DNA of 64,000 bases from Chromobotia macracanthus (lineage: Eukaryota; Chordata; Actinopteri; Cypriniformes; Botiidae), in contig JAZGTH010000041.1 in assembly GCA_036877525.1 (NCBI GenBank), forward strand, positions 1,240,001 through 1,304,000. Direction: 5' to 3'. Position numbers and translations under genes: made by a program. This document shows, piece after piece, positions 54,575 through 64,000 of this stretch (its first letter is position 1; every line of letters starts with the position of its first letter). The notes under the pieces were generated by a model, which saw only the letters and a program-made list of their open reading frames with translations, ran no database searches and was not told the origin of the DNA.

Positions 54575-55476
54575 TCAACTCTAAAGGGAAAATCTATTAA
54601 ATGTATGCAGAGAGAACCAGCCTGCCACAGCACAAACATCACTTAGGGATGCTCCTCTAGACAGAGCCTTAGATGATGCTACACCCTTGGTAGAATGAGC
54701 TCTAATGCCCAAAGGTGACACAAGGTCACAGGCCTTGTTGAGATATGTGCTGTTTTGTAACTGCATTACCTCGGTTGCGGCCACCAAAACAGACTAAGAG
54801 CTGAGAGGTCTTACGCCACTGGCCTGAGCGGTGGACATAGATCCTCAAGGCTTTAACTGGACACAATGAATGAAGTCTCTCCTGCTCCAACGAATCAAAA
54901 GGCAGAGGACAGAAGGCTTGAAGTACCACTGGGTGACCAGCCGCAGCGGGCACCCTGGGTAATATAATCTGGTCTATGGTGCACAATGGCTTTAACAAAG
55001 CCAGGGGCAAAATCCAAGCAAGCAGGTAGAGACACCAGGGGGTGTCTTCCAATAAAAGCTCCATCAACTGGTTCGTGGCTTGCAGACACGGGGACCATAT
55101 AAACCTGCAGAGATATAAAGTGCTCTTGAAGGAACTAACTTCTTGATTGAACCAACAGGGCAGTAAGGCCCAGTCGCCCACACCATGACACAAAGAGCTG
55201 CCACTTCAGGGTAGACAGTCTTCTAGTAGATGGGGCTCTGGAACTCAGAATGGTCTCTACAACCTCAGTTGAGAGACCAGAATTTAGGAGCTGGCTCCCC
55301 TCAGGGGTCAGACCCACAGTTTCCAGACCTCTGGCTGGGGGTGAAAAATAGACCCCAGAGCCTGGGATAGGAGGTCCCTCCAGACTGGGAGCTCCCAAGG
55401 AGTTCCATCCAGGAGAGACATTATGTCTGAGAACCAGACCCAGGTTGGCCAGAATGGCGCTACTAGAAGCAGACAA
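54575..55476 (-). pseudogene. DIRS tyrosine recombinase, frameshifted
   Basis: N-terminal part: GLETVGLTPEGSQLLNSGLS, VVETILSSRAPSTRRLSTLKWQLFVSWC (55,476-55,135). Middle: LPFDSLEQERLHSLCPVKALRIYVHRS in the next frame, with PCTIDQIILPRVPAAAGHPVVLQAF just before. End: PLGIRAHSTKGVASSKALSRGASLSDVCAVAGWFSLHTFNRF (54,787-54,581). The H-x-x-R box reads HSTKG, so the catalytic Arg is replaced by Lys, and the final Tyr position (HTFVRFY in relatives) is lost as RFS. The enzyme would recombine cDNA into the genome; this copy cannot. Confidence 0.8.
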
Positions 55477-55479
55477 ACT

Positions 55480-55685
55480 CGGTCCTCATGGGCCCTGGCT
55501 AGGACTCCTGAAAGTAAGGCTATCGGGGGAAATGCTTCTCCCCCAAAAGTGAACCTCAAGAACCTCTTGTGCAAGTGAAGAATGGAAATATGGTAACCTC
55601 TGCCACGTCTGTACCATGGCGTCCAGCTCCAAGGGAGCTCCAAAGCTCCTGACCCGCTGTCGCATGTGTATACATATTTATGCAT
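55480..55685 (-). pseudogene. DIRS RT scrap fused to the pre-recombinase linker
   Basis: YHISILHLHKRFLRFTFGGEAF corresponds to the RT block around motif A (DAYFHISIL..HRKFLRFAFGGEAYQY). It is joined without a break to PPIALLSGVLARAHEDRVCLLLVAPFWPTWVWFSD, which normally lies after RNase H. The RT catalytic motif C and all of RNase H are deleted at about 55,530. Confidence 0.75.
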
Positions 55686-55834
55686 AAGTCTTTAAATGTC
55701 ATACTCAGCAACCTCCCAACTACCAACCCTTTTGCTGCCAGCTATGCTACACCTCCCCCAAATAAACTGTTGACCAGCATTACCGAAAATTTGTGATACT
55801 CATCAGGTAGTACAGAACTCTGGCCAGTGTCTGT
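55686..55834. other. Junction between DIRS 1 and DIRS 2
   Basis: About 150 bp of AT-rich sequence between the two oppositely oriented elements, without recognised motifs. Confidence 0.4.
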
Positions 55835-56269
55835 AGTTCTGTTTCAAAGGGAACTCACTCTGCGTCGTGTAACAACACTTTGGGCAACGCCCTCAGCATG
55901 TCTGCATCTGAAGCACATACTACAGCAACATACTACAGAAGCTACAAAAGGATGTGATAACAAGAGGAAGTTAGCTTCTGGTCTTCAGCAAGTGTTCTGT
56001 GTGGAGCTGTCTGCCATGTGTGTTAAAAAGTAAAGAGAAGTTAGAATGGTGAGCAAGAGTGAATTCAACCCACCAGTTTGATAAAGCAGGCAAGATTTGC
56101 ATTCCTCGCAGTTCAAGACCCACATCCGCCAATATTGTTTACAATCATTGTAATTGCAGATGGACCGGGTGGATGGGCTCAAGACAGCTTTAGCCCTTTC
56201 TTGACCCTCATTGGCCAGTTCCAGTGCTCCTGCTGGTGATCCGGAAGTCACTGCAGCCTCTTCAGCCCT

Positions 56270-57150
56270 AGTGAGAGCACAGCACTAGAATAGTCCTCCT
56301 CTGAGGAGGTGGACATTCTTAGTGTTGACGCGGGGAAATTAAGGACTAGCCACATCATGTCCTTGCCTATCAGGAGCTCATGGAGGTTGTGCCTTGGGCA
56401 GTGGCCATTCTAATGGCCATCAACATCAGCTGTCAAGATTGTAGAAAAGGCTATTCTCACCTTGTTTTTCAAGCCCCACAGTGCATAATTAATCATCCAC
56501 TGTGGACTCAAAAGAGAACAGTTATGTAATGATGCTTCGAATTGATGAGACGTTAGCCATGTATCTCTCACCCGATGCTGCATCATCCCTTAAAGCCCAG
56601 ATGCTATATAACAAGCCCTGTCATATGACATCTTCCTTGGTGAGGAATGCTTATATGGTGGCGGGTCAAACTGGTGCATGCCTGCATACTATTGATATTT
56701 TGTTGGCATACCAGGCTGACTTCCTCAGAGATTTTGTTGAGGGCAGAAAGGTTGGGCCCAACAACACCAAACAGTTATGTCGGCCCAAAGATCTTTCTCT
56801 CTGGGCCACTAAGAAGACAGCCAATGCCATCGGCTGCTCTCAGGCAAACCTATCAGGCATCAAGGATAGGGATAAGACTTTCCTCCTTGATTCCCCAATT
56901 TCATGGCCTCTTTGGCAATGCTGTTAATTCAGTCATTGAGAGGTTTCAGGAGGCAAAACACCAATCTGAGGCTAATGAAATTTATTCCCTGCAACTCTAA
57001 GTCTCATGGGGTTGCTGCCAGCTCCTCGTACAGGCAGCAGAAGGAGAGTGTTGCCTCTCGAGACCTCCCTCAGAGAGCTTGGGAGTCGAAGCAGCCCTCT
57101 CACCCGAAACCTTCTCTAGAGATAACACATCTAAGGAATGTTATTCTTTT
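56270..57150 (+). pseudogene. DIRS gag
   Basis: An acidic region (SSSEEVDILSVDAG) is followed by MLRIDETLAMYLSPDAASSLKA, PCHMTSSLVRNAYMVAGQTGACLH, LLAYQADFLRDFVEG, DLSLWATKKTANAIGCSQANL, LSGIKDRDKTFLLDSPIS and, after a frameshift near 56,905, GLFGNAVNSVIERFQEAKHQSE. It aligns block by block with gag of DIRS 3 (62,243-62,935). Gag in DIRS elements is the presumed RNA-binding protein. Confidence 0.75.
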
Positions 57151-57163
57151 TAAGTAGTATCGA

Positions 57164-57601
57164 GTGTTGGAGCTAGAAGTGCAGTCTCTTCTGGCAAAGG
57201 AGCCCATAGAGTTTGTTCTCAAGTCTGAGAATTGGTTTGTCATGATAGATCTAAAGGACGCATACTTCCATATTTCCATACTTCACTTGCACAAGAACTT
57301 TTGGGGGAGAAGCGTACCGATATCATGCTTTTCTGTTTGGCCTGGCCTCCACGCTCCACACCTTCACAAAGTGCATGAATGCAGGCTTGGTACCACTGAG
57401 GCTTCAGGGCATCCACATTTACAATTACATCAACACCTTGCTTATTTTAGTGTAGGAGGAAATGACAGTTTGGCATTGAGATGTTGTCCATGGCCATCAG
57501 CAGAGAATTACAATTCTGGGGATAGTGTGGGACACAACTACAATGCAGGCACAGTTGTCTTCTGCTCATATCAGGTAAATTCTGGCTGCTGTTTAGGTTA
57601 G
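57164..57601 (+). pseudogene. DIRS reverse transcriptase with destroyed active site
   Basis: LEVQSLLAKEPIEFV is the start. The next 60 or so residues (VPKKDGG..R.ILDL) are deleted. LKSENWFVMIDLKDAYFHISILHLHKNF contains motif A's Asp. A frameshift near 57,300 leads to GGEAYRYHAFLFGLASTLHTFTKCM and IHIYNYINTLLI. The last should be NYIDDWL: both catalytic aspartates are gone (YINT). Compare the intact YIDD in DIRS 3. Confidence 0.8.
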
Positions 57602-57839
57602 GCCAAGTCATCACAGTGAAACATTTTCAGAGGGTGTTGGGACTATAGCAGCTGCGTCCAACATAATTCCTTTTGGCCTACTGTACAGGAGGTTTTCCAT
57701 GAGGGATCAGAGATATGCATAACTGCCTTTATTCTCTCTGCCTAAATCAACCAATAATCAAAAAAACTCCGGGAGCATCCTTGCTATGGAAGATTGTGAC
57801 AACGCATCTCTTACAGACAGGGGTGTTCTTTCTTAGCAC

Positions 57840-58324
57840 ATGAATTTCTAGCTTTAAAACACTTACTCCCAGACCTCAGGGGCCATCATGTTCTAGATTG
57901 TATGGACAATACATTGGTGGTTGCCTATATAAATCATAGGGGGCCTGAGGTTGTGCCCGCTCTGCCCTCTTTAATGCATCAGATTCTTTTCTGGTCCCAG
58001 GGCAAGTTGCTGTCCCTCAGAGCTATGTACATCCCTGGAGACCAGAATGTGGGGGCAGACAACCCATTAAAGCAGGGGCCGAGGCCCGGGGATTGGAAAC
58101 TTTATCCCCAAACGGTGGAGATGAAGAGATGTGGAGAAGGTTTGGCCAGGCGGAGATGGATTTGTTTGCATCTTTCTGAATGCTCACTGTCTGCTCTGGT
58201 TCTCCTTCACACATCCAGAACCATTGGGATTGGATGCCATGGGGCAGACATGGCCAAGCCTGTGTCTGAGGGGGACCATCTCTTACATTTTGGTCTTACA
58301 ATGAGGTTGTTGAAACACTTCTAA
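57840..58324 (+). pseudogene. DIRS RNase H and linker
   Basis: MDNTLVVAYINHRGPEVVPALPSLMHQILFWSQGKLLSLRAMYIPGDQNVGADNPLKQGPRPGDW carries the RNase H core (TDNT..VAYIN..GG and N.GAD.LSR in relatives). The linker continues as WICLHLSECSLS / LFASxxxxHCPLWFS in shifted form. The Ser-Arg after GAD is replaced. The frame ends at 58,324. Confidence 0.75.
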
Positions 58325-58379
58325 ATTCCAGAGCTCCCTCCATGAGGAAACTTAAAGTGGTATGTTTTCACTTTATGAT

Positions 58380-58850
58380 GCCGTGAATGCCAGCTGGACC
58401 AAGTTAACTACCCAGTGGCTTCAGTGCTGGAGTTCCTCCTCGCCCGCTTTTCTTAGGGTCTTTTCCTATCCACGCTTAAGGTATATGTGACAGCCATCCC
58501 TAGAGCCCTTCAAGTCCATTGATCAGATGTCAAAGAAATGTCTATCCCTTAAGATGGCCTTCTTGCTGGCTATTACATCCCTCAAAAGGGTTTGGGACCT
58601 GCAGGCCTTTTCTGTGTCTCCCTCCTGTCTGGAGTTAATTCCAAGGAGAGTCAGGGCCATTATCCACCCTAGGCCAGTTTATGTGCACAAGGTGAAGACA
58701 AATGTGGCACAATCTGTGGTGTAAGGGTTACATTTGAAACCTGAGATATTTCCTGCATGGAGTTGACATGTCCTTCATTAGACACAGACCACATGTTGTC
58801 TTGTTGGATCTTCTACATCTGGCTAAGCTGATCTTGCTGGCATGATGTTT
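58380..58850 (+). pseudogene. DIRS tyrosine recombinase, N-terminal half
   Basis: In one frame (58,527-58,724) SKKCLSLKMAFLLAITSLKRVWDLQAFSVSPSCLELIPRRVRAIIHPRPVYV matches the recombinase region that in relatives holds the first catalytic Arg (LTSLKRVGDLQALSV). VNASWTKLTTQWLQCW precedes it in another frame. The second half with the HxxR and Tyr motifs is missing; the element ends near 58,850. Confidence 0.75.
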
Positions 58851-58853
58851 TAA

Positions 58854-58898
58854 TGCATAATGCGTTATCACGGTCTGTTGGTGATAACGCATTATGCA
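58854..58898. repeat. Perfect 18-bp hairpin at the DIRS 2 end
   Basis: The left arm TGCATAATGCGTTATCAC (58,854-58,871) and the right arm GTGATAACGCATTATGCA (58,881-58,898) are exact complements around the loop GGTCTGTTG. Each arm contains the near-palindrome TGCATAATGCG. It sits exactly where recombinase coding homology ends and an L2-like scrap begins, so it may mark an end-joining or fold-back event. Confidence 0.8.
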
Positions 58899-58914
58899 GG
58901 TCTGATGCCCTCTA

Positions 58915-59065
58915 TAACTTGCTTGCAGGTTCATCTTCACTATCGCTTCCTGGTGGAATAATCTCCCAAACTCTGTCCAGTCTGCTACATCTCTCACTAC
59001 ATTCAAAAAACAGCTAAAAACCTGCCTTTTCCATGAATACCTGTATGAAAGTATGAAAAAAACTA
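58915..59065 (+). pseudogene. L2-type LINE C-terminal scrap
   Basis: Translation FIFTIASWWNNLPNSVQSATSLTTFKKQLKTCLFHEYLYES matches the end of L2-clade ORF2 (W.DLP..VRN..SL..FK..LKTHLF). It is about 45 codons long and sits between the hairpin and the microsatellite. Such ends are common as 5'-truncated insertions. Confidence 0.75.
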
Positions 59066-59133
59066 TTAACCTTTGCTTTTCTCTTTTTTCCCAACAAGTA
59101 TTGCTTCTCAAGCACTGAAATGTTGTAATCTCT

Positions 59134-59256
<123 letters not shown>

Positions 59257-59374
59257 TATCTGGGCACATGAATTCAACAAGCTTCAGAAGATTACGAAAA
59301 GTTTGGCAAAGCTTTAAATCTTTCAAGTAGGTCTATTAAAATAAAATTAAAAAAAAAACATGTCTTAACCCAGA

Positions 59375-59925
59375 CAATACTAAGATCAGGCCATCCAAAC
59401 TGAGCAACTGTACAACATGGGCATTGTCTAAATCACTGACAGAATTGCAGAAGATTTTGGCAGAAAAGGCAGAAGCTATCCAGACATCAACAAGTGATTC
59501 AACAAGAACTTTATGGAGTTGGTCTCTTTGGGAGAGTGTCTAGAAGGAAGCCACTTCTTAGAAAGGCCAACATTAAGTCATCCTTGTGTTTTGCTATAAA
59601 CCCTGATACATTTTAAGGAAAAAATGAGGTCTGATGAGTCTACTGTTGACCTGAAAGCAAAGCATTATGTTTGGCACAAATGAAATGCAGACCAACATTG
59701 CTGTAATACTACCTTCACAATTAAGCACGCTAATGGCAACATCTGGAGTTGCCTTTGAGAAGAAAGATAACTTTTGCAACAAAAGGCAAATACATGCAAA
59801 TCCCTCAGGAAAAACTGTTTTAGTCATCCAAATCTGTAAATCTACATTTACTTCAAAGACTAATTTTCTTGCAGGACAATGGCCCAAAATAGAAAAACAA
59901 TAAAGATATGACTCAAAAAGATTGT
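59375..59925 (+). mobile_element. Tc1-like DNA transposon relic
   Basis: The nucleotide series AGGCCATCCAAACTGAGCAACTG, GACAGAATTGCAGAAG, GAAGCCACTTCTTAGAAAGGCC, GAGGTCTGATGAGTCTAC and, near the end, CAGGACAATGGCCCAAAAT follows the order of the fish Tc1 transposase gene (DEAF-type helix-turn-helix region to the GQDNDPKH.. block with the second catalytic Asp). Reading frames are shattered, and inverted terminal repeats were not found. It is an old, dead copy. Confidence 0.7.
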
Positions 59926-62242
59926 CAGTATTTCGGAATCATCTAGCCATACATTCTACTCACATTCTCCATAATTTCGTAGAGTTAATGCAGTGTGAAT
60001 AATATCATAATGTAATTCTGAAATACCACACATCCAAGGAAGCCCATTGTTTATAAACATGAAAATGAAAAAAGAATTCTACTTGTTTTTAATGACTTTG
60101 CCTTCATAGAAACACTGGTTGGTGAACTGATTAACTTTTAAAAAGAAGCAATGCTACTAGCGTCAGCCCCAGGCCAAAGCTACAAAGAAATAAATTACAA
60201 AGTCTCAAGTCGCTGACATCAACCACTGCCCTTCAACTCCTGAGAAGTTGTATTAAAAAGAAAGAGAGCACTTGCTGAGTGGAAAACTGACTTCAGCACA
60301 CCTAGTGGTCACTGTGAGTATCTGGCTATGTTGTTCGGCATTACTAACACCCCTAATTTACTTCAGAGTCTGAAAATGATATTCTAAGTGATGTGACAAA
60401 CTGATTTGTGTTTATGTATTTGAATGCCATATTGATTTTCTCCCAGTCTGCATATAAAATACTCAGCATGCAAGTAAATCTCCCAACTTCTTTTGGAAAG
60501 CAAGCTTTTTGATAATGCTGAAAAACATGACACTCATTGCATCTAAGTTTTGTTTCTGAATTTCATCATCTTAGCTGGTGAGATTCAAATAGACAGCAGG
60601 TAATTCAGAGCTGTGATGCACTGGCCCTGACACTTTAGCTGTAAAGAACTACAATGCTTTTTTGGATTTAAAACATTCTACAGTTGTTTTTCATCAATAA
60701 CAATACTGTGACAGTTCTGCTGATGACCCTGATTTTGGTGTCTATCCTTTATCCTTTAGCTGCTGGATGGCCTCCAGCAGCTGAGGCATACAGGAAACTG
60801 ATGTAAGACTTTATCCTTGGCTCCTACCAAATTGTGGCCCTGATCCAGTTTGTGTGGCAGTATATCCATACACTCTCAAATGTCTCTCAGCAATGGCAAG
60901 TTGCATGCTTGTTCTCCCACCAGCTCTCAACCAAAAATGGAAGCCACTCTCTTGCCAGTTCTCTACTGATGACCCTGCCCTGTCCAATTCCTTCCTGATG
61001 ATCAATGTCTTTTCACTGCTGTAATCTGATATATCAACGTTAAAGTAGCCCAATGTCAAAATCCTAGTGTAGTTAATAGTCCTTCTAGTCTTAGCCTTAG
61101 AAAGCACACCTATGGACCACCCAAAGTTTGCCTGGCTAGTGGCTTTAAACATTTAGAAAATTCTTAAGGTACTAGATGGCTCAAACAAACATATTTAAGT
61201 TTACATAGATGTTCATTAAAAGTTTTATATTCTTCTTTCATTTCTCTTTATTTTAAGTTACAACTTAACAGTATTGTAGTATAACAATAATAAAATAACA
61301 GTACATTAACTTTAGGGCTGACAGATTTCAATAATCATATTTTTCGCTATTTTGTTTTGTTTTCTGTACATCAAAACGTTCACAGAGACTGGTGCTGATT
61401 TATTATTATTTTATCTACGCAGGTCTATTATTGTGATATAATATTTATTATTTATTTGAAAACCTAAATTATGATTATTTCTAAATTATGATTTAGAAAA
61501 CCTGCCCTACATCACAAACATTTTTGTGTGGGCCAGAATGAACTGCAATTTGGCACAGAACTGCGGCTTGCCAGAAGTTTGGATTTCTCTATCTCTGTAT
61601 GTTAACATCAATGAAAAACTATTAAACTCTGCAGTCATTTTTCAGATCACATGAACTTAATTTTTTTGTGAGTTTCAGCTTTGATTTCCACCATTAGCCT
61701 AACAGCCAGACTGAAATAAAATCAACATGTCTCCAAAGTCTGCTATGGTTACCAATGGACTTCAACAGTTAGGATGTTGAGGCAACTTTTCTTTGTACCC
61801 AAGAATTCATGTATCAGTGCTGCCAAAGTTGGGTCCACACTATTGACCCATTCAAGTGCCATGTGGACCATCTATGGACCCCGGATCAAAGTGTGTCAAA
61901 GTGTCTGATTGTCAAACTGTCATCTGTGATCTATTTGAGTGAACATCCACATACTGTGCTATATCCAGAACCTCAAACCTCATTGTGGTCTGAAGGTGCG
62001 GTTCCACTACTGTTACCATAGATTGGGATACCTAATCTTGTGTTCTGGAGAGCTACCACAATGGTGAGTGAATGAGACATAGAGGTGTTTTACACATTAG
62101 TTTAGGCATCATGACGCGATAAAAAATATGCACACTCTGGACAGGTGGCCAGTCTATCACAGGGCTACAATCTAACAAACAATAACAACTAATACACTGT
62201 TGAAATGGTGTTAGGATATATAACAGAACTGTTCTTTAAACA
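59926..62242. other. No gene recognised
   Basis: Unannotated AT-rich sequence. Open frames at 60,811-61,152 (minus, 113 codons) and 61,809-62,021 (plus) have no motif I recognise and no paired splice sites. Confidence 0.45.
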
Positions 62243-62935
62243 GTGATCATACCAGAAAAAATCATACCAGAAAGATATCAGTCCTTCTTCTGGAAACCTG
62301 CCTTGCCCTCGAAGCCCTGCAGGGTTACTTCCAATCTGGTGGGCAAGGCTTATGCGGCAGCAGGTCAGGCTGGTGCATTGCTGCACACCATGGTAGTTTT
62401 ACAGGCGTACCAGGCTAACCTGCTTAAAGACCTGGACCAAGATGGGGGGTTAGAACCGGATGTGGTTCAGAAGCTCCGCAGAGCCACAGATCTTGCCCTT
62501 TGTGCCACAATACAGATGGCCCATTCTATTGGCTGTTCTATGACTGCCATAGAGGCTACGAAGAGGCATTTGTCCCTCAACCTGTCGGGCGTTCGCAACA
62601 GGGATAAAGGCTTCCTTCTGGATGCCCCGGTTACTTCTCAGGGTCTGTTTGGCAATGCAGTGAGCTCCGTCGTCAACAGATACCGGGAGGCTATAAAGCA
62701 ATCTGAGGTGTTCAAGGAGCTCCTCCCCTGCAGTGGTCAGGTCACTGTGGCGTCAGGTGGACCGTCTACCTTGGCTTTTTCCAAGACCTCAGCTGTTTAT
62801 AGGCAGCAGCAGAAGGCCAGCACGGATGCTCGAGCTCCCCCTCATAGATCTAAGGGGACTAGGCAGTCTACGCAGACCTCACAGCCAAAGAGGCCTGTAC
62901 GGTCTGAGGACCGTAATCTCCTCCAAGGCCGATAA
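62243..62935 (+). pseudogene. DIRS gag, C-terminal half
   Basis: 231-codon frame. From residue about 20: LPSKPCRVTSNLVGKAYAAAGQAGALLHTMVVLQAYQANLLKDL, then LEPDVVQKLRRATDLALCATIQMAHSIG, LSLNLSGVRNRDKGFLLDAPVT, GLFGNAVSSVVNRYREAIKQSE, and a Gln/Lys/Ser-rich tail (YRQQQKAS, PPHRSKGTRQSTQTSQPKRPV). The first 20 residues (MIIPEKIIPERYQ) come from non-gag sequence, so the ATG is not the native start. No zinc knuckle is seen, as expected for DIRS gag. Confidence 0.75.
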
Positions 62936-62985
62936 GAAAAAGAACACCTGACGCCAGAAGCAGCATACTGGGGGCCAGCCCCACC

Positions 62986-63648
62986 ATGGGGGGTCCCTGT
63001 GCATGGCTTCCTACTGTGCCAAACCCTTCTTGGAGCCCCCAGCGTGGGCTTCTACTTTCCCCGCCACCTCAGGTGTTTTGGGGGGCAGAAGCACCCGACG
63101 GTTTATCTATACAGACTTCTCTTGCCAGTCCTCTATTTCAGGAGACCGAAATGCGATATTTTATAGTTCCCAAAAAGGACGGGTTGCGTCACATTCTGGA
63201 TTTGCACCACATAAATCGGTCTCTGAGGAGATACAGGTTCAAGATGTTGACGCTCAAACAAATTGTGTGTCAAATCCAGTCTGAGGACTGGTTTGTCACA
63301 ATAGCTGACGTATATTTTCACATCGAGATTTTGCCGGAACACAGGAAGTTTCTCAGGTACGCTTTTGGGGACGAAGCCTACCAGTATCGAATACTTCCTT
63401 TCGGCCTAGATCTATTGCCCCGCACCTTCACAAAGTGCGTAGATGCAGCCCTGGCTCCACTGAGACTCCAGAGCATCCGCATTCTGAACTACATAGACGA
63501 CTGGCTGGTCATGGCCAGCTCTCAAGAGTTAGCTACACAGCATCGAGATGTTGTGTTAGCTCATATGAGGTGCCTAGGGCTGAGACTCAATCCCAAGAAG
63601 AGTATGCTTTCTCCATTTCAGAGAACTACTTTTCGGGGGGTAATTTGA
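62986..63648 (+). pseudogene. DIRS reverse transcriptase with intact YIDD
   Basis: FQETEMRYFIVPKKDGLRHILDLHHINRSL (RT fingers), DWFVTIADVYFHIEILPEHRKFLRYAFGDEAYQYRILPFG (motif A: the usual DLKDAYFHI has become IADVYFHI, so the first catalytic Asp may survive as the D of IADV), PRTFTKCVDAALAPL (motif B area), LNYIDDWLVMA (motif C, intact) and LGLRLNPKKSMLSPFQ (motif D). The frame ends with a stop after TTFRGVI, where relatives continue into RNase H. Upstream pieces (GPCAWLPTVPNPSW) show that the fingers start is also degraded. Confidence 0.8.
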
Positions 63649-64000
63649 GATTCCACTACAATGCAGACACAAATGTCTCCTGCACGCGTGGAGTCCATCC
63701 TTGCCGCTGTGGGCAGCGTTCGGCTAGGCCGCCATCTGACAGTCCTCCAAATTTAGAGACTGTTAGGTCTCATGGCTGCAACAGCCAGTGTTATTCCTTT
63801 GGGTTTGCTGCACATGAGATGAGACCATTTCAGTTCTGGCTAAAAACAAGCGGGTTTCATCCCAAAATACACCCGCTAAGGGTGGTAAGGGTTATACGCC
63901 GAGGGCTTCATTCTATGTGGCTCAGACCCCGGTTTCTTACCTTGGGTTCCTCTCTCGGAGCATTATGCCGTCACAGGATTCTTATGACAGATGCCTCCCT
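63649..64000 (+). pseudogene. DIRS post-RT region, degraded, runs off the window
   Basis: In the frame continuing the RT, DSTTMQTQMSPARVESILAAVGSVRLGRHLTVLQ is followed by stops, then LLGLMAATASVIPLGLLHMR. This is the linker before RNase H seen in related DIRS elements (..SP.R...I...V........V..FQRLLGLMAAAS..VPLGLLHMR). RNase H itself should lie just beyond 64,000. Confidence 0.65.

Larger units (their letters stand above)
54424..55685 (-). mobile_element. DIRS-type retrotransposon 1, tyrosine-recombinase end
   Basis: On the minus strand: an RT scrap (YHISILHLHKRFLRFTFGGEAF), then RNase H/linker (RVCLLLVAPFWPTWVWFSDIMSLL), then the tyrosine recombinase, and at the end a terminal repeat with a 20-bp perfect palindrome (54,429-54,448, core GTTACATATGTAAC). 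DIRS elements have inverted terminal repeats and a tyrosine recombinase instead of an integrase. Gag and most of the RT are missing. The three coding pieces lie in different frames. Confidence 0.8.
55835..58850 (+). mobile_element. DIRS-type retrotransposon 2, all domains present but broken
   Basis: Begins near TTTCAAAGGGAACTCACTCTGCGTCG, a DIRS-end motif, and carries gag, RT, RNase H and tyrosine recombinase in canonical order on the plus strand, ending near the hairpin at 58,854-58,898. Stops and frameshifts occur in each domain. With DIRS 1 on the other strand it forms an inverted pair. Confidence 0.8.
62243..64000 (+). mobile_element. DIRS-type retrotransposon 3, cut by the window end
   Basis: The gag C-terminal half and RT on the plus strand, continuing off the right edge. 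Gag homology begins abruptly near 62,290 (LPSKPCRVTSNLVGKAY), so the 5' end is missing. After the RT stop at 63,648 a decayed RNase H-side region continues to the edge. It is less decayed than DIRS 2. Confidence 0.8.

Overview
The window looks like a teleost (ray-finned fish) intergenic or intronic region made almost entirely of decayed transposable elements. I recognise no complete host gene, tRNA, rRNA or CRISPR array. Evidence for a fish: the LINE tail with the motif GTCGCTTTGGATAAAAGCG followed by TAAATG repeats, another LINE tail ending in repeated ATTGAATT, tRNA-derived SINEs sharing the same tail, L2-clade LINEs with an SGNH-esterase ORF1, a Rex1/Babar-like LINE with a repeated TTGACTTGAC tail, DIRS-type tyrosine-recombinase retrotransposons, a Gypsy chromovirus and a Tc1 relic. 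The species cannot be fixed from sequence alone; an otophysan is plausible.

Layout. 0-2.4 kb: AT-rich sequence without genes. 2.4-7.95 kb: one L2-clade LINE (L2A copy 1), 5'-truncated and hit by four solo LTRs of two families (A1, A2, B1, B2). 8-19 kb: SINE fragments, two minus-strand L2A 3' ends (one carrying LTR C), a Rex1-like LINE relic and unique sequence. 19.3-22.8 kb: L2A copy 2, which keeps the whole SGNH-esterase ORF1 split by a frameshift. 22.97-25.48 kb: L2B copy 1. 25.5-27.7 kb: an L2A 3' fragment, LTR B3 and a DIRS remnant. 27.8-32.8 kb: no recognised element. 32.8-35.8 kb: L2B copy 2, a close sister of copy 1 with a 483-bp microhomology deletion. 36.7-37.0 and 45.96-46.54 kb: LTR family A again. 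38-45 kb: the least TE-rich part. It holds two short, phase-compatible candidate exons on the minus strand (44,254-44,361 and 40,411-40,453) with good splice sites, plus a Gypsy fragment. 48.7-53.1 kb: a Rex1-like 3' UTR, then two diverged copies of a ~650-bp repeat; the second is split by a minus-strand chromodomain Gypsy element. 54.4-64 kb: three DIRS elements (one minus, two plus), a perfect 18-bp hairpin, an L2-like C-terminal scrap, a long CT/TA microsatellite and a Tc1 relic.

No element here looks able to move on its own: each has frameshifts, stops, deletions or lost catalytic residues. The main value of the window is its record of nested insertion, solo-LTR formation, microhomology deletion and micro-inversion. 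I did not find a convincing new biological system. The best leads are the candidate host exons, the built-in empty-site control for the Gypsy insertion, the inverted DIRS pair, and a 25-bp inverted segment between two L2A 3' UTR copies.
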